DNA of 61,559 bases from Gammaproteobacteria bacterium RIFCSPHIGHO2_12_FULL_63_22. GTDB taxonomy: Bacteria > Pseudomonadota > Gammaproteobacteria > Xanthomonadales > Xanthomonadaceae. Each line of letters starts with the position of its first letter. The stretch's first letter is position 1. Location of the stretch: positions 1 to 61,559 of the forward strand of contig MGYJ01000082.1 in the NCBI GenBank assembly GCA_001801685.1, in the 5' to 3' direction. Both the position numbers and the translations under genes were made by a program. Positions 60,336 through 61,559 of the stretch are shown in pieces. The notes beneath the pieces were generated by a model. That model made no database searches, had not been told where the DNA came from, and was given only the letters and a program-made list of their open reading frames with translations.

Positions 60336-61334
60336 ATGGCAAATGATCAAACCCAGGCCGCGGTGAACGCGCAGGTGGCTAGGCTCGGCGATTTGCGCAG
60401 CGCCATCGCGCAGGCGATCGTTGGACAGGACGCGGTGGTCGAACAACTGCTGATCGGCCTGCTGGCCGGCGGCCATTGCCTGCTGGAAGGCGTGCCGGGC
60501 CTGGGCAAGACCTTGCTGGTGCGATCGCTGGGCCAGGCGCTGGACCTGCAGTTCAGGCGCATCCAGTTCACGCCCGACCTGATGCCGTCCGACATCCTGG
60601 GCACCGAAATCCTGGAAGAAGACCACGGCACCGGCAAGCGTCATTTCAAGTTCCAGCCCGGGCCGGTATTCACCAACCTGTTGCTGGCGGACGAGTTGAA
60701 TCGCACGCCGCCCAAGACCCAGGCCGCGTTGCTGGAAGCGATGCAGGAACATACCGTGAGCTATGCCGGCGTGACCCACCGCTTGCCGGAGCCCTTCTTC
60801 GTGCTGGCCACGCAGAATCCGCTGGAACAGGCCGGCACCTATCCCTTGCCCGAAGCGCAGCTCGATCGCTTCCTGTTGCACGTGCGCGTGGACTACCCGA
60901 GCGAAGCGGAAGAACGCGACATCCTGATCAACACCACCGGCTCCAGCGCCGCGAAAGTGCCGTCGGTGATGTCGGGTGATGAAGTGCTCGCCCTGCAGTC
61001 GTTGGTGCGCGAGGTGCATGTGGGCGCCGACCTGCTGGACTGGATCAACCATCTGGTGCGCGCGACGCGTCCGCAACACAGCGAACTGCCGGAAGTGAAG
61101 CAGTGGGTGAAGTGGGGCGCAGGTCCGCGCGCCGGGCAGTCGCTGGTGCTGGCGTCGAAGGCGCGCGCGCTGTTGCACGGCCGTTACGCCGCGACACGCG
61201 AGGACGTGGCGGCGTTGGCGGCGCCGGTGTTGCGGCATCGCCTGTTGCTGTCCTTCACCGCCGAGGCCGAAGGCCGCAGTGCCGATGACGTGGTCGTGGC
61301 CTTGCTGCGCGGCCTGCCGTTTCCGGGCGCCTGA
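60336..61334 (+). CDS. MoxR-family AAA+ ATPase
   Basis: The 332-residue protein has Walker A GVPGLGKT (residues 52-59), Walker B LLLADELNR, the family sensor region ATQNPLEQAGTYPLPEAQLDRF, and a MoxR lid domain. MoxR ATPases act as chaperones that load metal or assemble complexes, typically together with DUF58 and VWA-domain proteins. GAGGAA precedes the ATG. Position between DUF4159 and DUF58 matches the conserved MoxR cluster order. Confidence 0.93.
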   Translation: MANDQTQAAVNAQVARLGDLRSAIAQAIVGQDAVVEQLLIGLLAGGHCLLEGVPGLGKTLLVRSLGQALDLQFRRIQFTPDLMPSDILGTEILEEDHGTGKRHFKFQPGPVFTNLLLADELNRTPPKTQAALLEAMQEHTVSYAGVTHRLPEPFFVLATQNPLEQAGTYPLPEAQLDRFLLHVRVDYPSEAEERDILINTTGSSAAKVPSVMSGDEVLALQSLVREVHVGADLLDWINHLVRATRPQHSELPEVKQWVKWGAGPRAGQSLVLASKARALLHGRYAATREDVAALAAPVLRHRLLLSFTAEAEGRSADDVVVALLRGLPFPGA

Positions 61335-61342
61335 GGCGCGCC

Positions 61343-61559
61343 ATGGAATCGCTGGTTCCGCCCGCATTGCGCGCGCGGCTGGGCGAATTCCGCCTGGCCT
61401 CGCGGCAAGCGTTTGGCGGGCAAGGTTACGGCCAGCACGCCAGCCGCAGCCGCGGCGCAGGTTTGGAATTTGCGCAGTATCGCGCCTACGAACCGGGCGA
61501 TGAACTGCGCCAGATCGACTGGAAACTGTATGCGCGGTCCGACAAGTTTTTCGTGCGCG
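61343..61559 (+). CDS. DUF58 protein, 5' part
   Basis: The first 72 codons of a DUF58 protein are visible before the window ends. The diagnostic segment E-F-x-x-Y-R-x-Y-x-P-G-D-E-x-R-x-I-D-W-K-x-Y-A-R is present at residues ~41-65. DUF58 proteins contain a VWA-like domain and partner MoxR ATPases. The start ATG at 61343 is eight bases after the MoxR stop. The rest, and probably further VWA and membrane genes, lies beyond the window. Confidence 0.9.
   Translation, partial: MESLVPPALRARLGEFRLASRQAFGGQGYGQHASRSRGAGLEFAQYRAYEPGDELRQIDWKLYARSDKFFVR

Noticed and set aside
59589-61367. A 592-residue open frame on the minus strand
   Set aside because: It is antisense to DUF4159 and MoxR, both of which have clear motifs.

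Overview
The window is a GC-rich, densely packed bacterial chromosome segment with no gene-free stretch longer than 300 bases. Gene content points to a gammaproteobacterium of the Xanthomonadales/Lysobacterales (Lysobacteraceae or Rhodanobacteraceae). Indicators are TamB, a TonB-receptor/tryptophan-halogenase/GH3/FucP-type transporter/LacI sugar locus, many exported peptidases, a GYF-RDD protein, and a TldD-TldE-DUF4159-MoxR-DUF58 operon. This placement is inferred from gene families. No rRNA, tRNA, CRISPR array, insertion sequence or phage module was seen.

Layout: 1-6.5 kb holds the 3' part of tamB, a thioesterase-fold protein, a TerC-family membrane protein, and a coupled PAP2 phosphatase/glycosyltransferase pair. 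6.6-13 kb looks accessory: a cupin fused to a broken AAA ATPase, an unknown 572-residue protein divergent from a tyrosinase-VWA fusion, and a DUF3597 protein. 13-18.5 kb holds small housekeeping genes (alpha/beta hydrolase, two DUF3606 proteins, MazG-like protein, flotillin, zinc alcohol dehydrogenase, DUF924).

18.5-30.5 kb is a glucoside-utilisation locus: TonB receptor, flavin-dependent halogenase, polysaccharide deacetylase, GH3 glucosidase, glucokinase, sugar transporter and a LacI regulator. Four copies of one palindromic operator (core TGACAGCGTTGTCA) lie in front of its transcription units, so the regulon can be read from the sequence. 30.5-33.8 kb holds a small exported protein, a LuxR-type regulator, a catalase-like haem protein and a fasciclin protein. 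33.8-49.2 kb is rich in peptidases (M16, M13, M4 with P-domain, M1).

Within that region, 41.0-45.5 kb is a three-gene operon joined by 4-base stop/start overlaps. It encodes a GYF-RDD protein ending in a type IV pilin-like helix, a multi-spanning membrane protein with a helical-repeat tail, and a single polypeptide joining a caspase-like protease, a transmembrane helix and a trypsin-like protease. This is the best candidate for an undescribed system. 49.8-61.5 kb holds a PAS-GAF-GGDEF cyclase, a POT peptide transporter and a small membrane protein. It ends with two near-duplicate Tat-exported TldD-like proteins flanking an inverted histidine kinase, followed by TldE-like, DUF4159, MoxR and DUF58 genes that run off the end.
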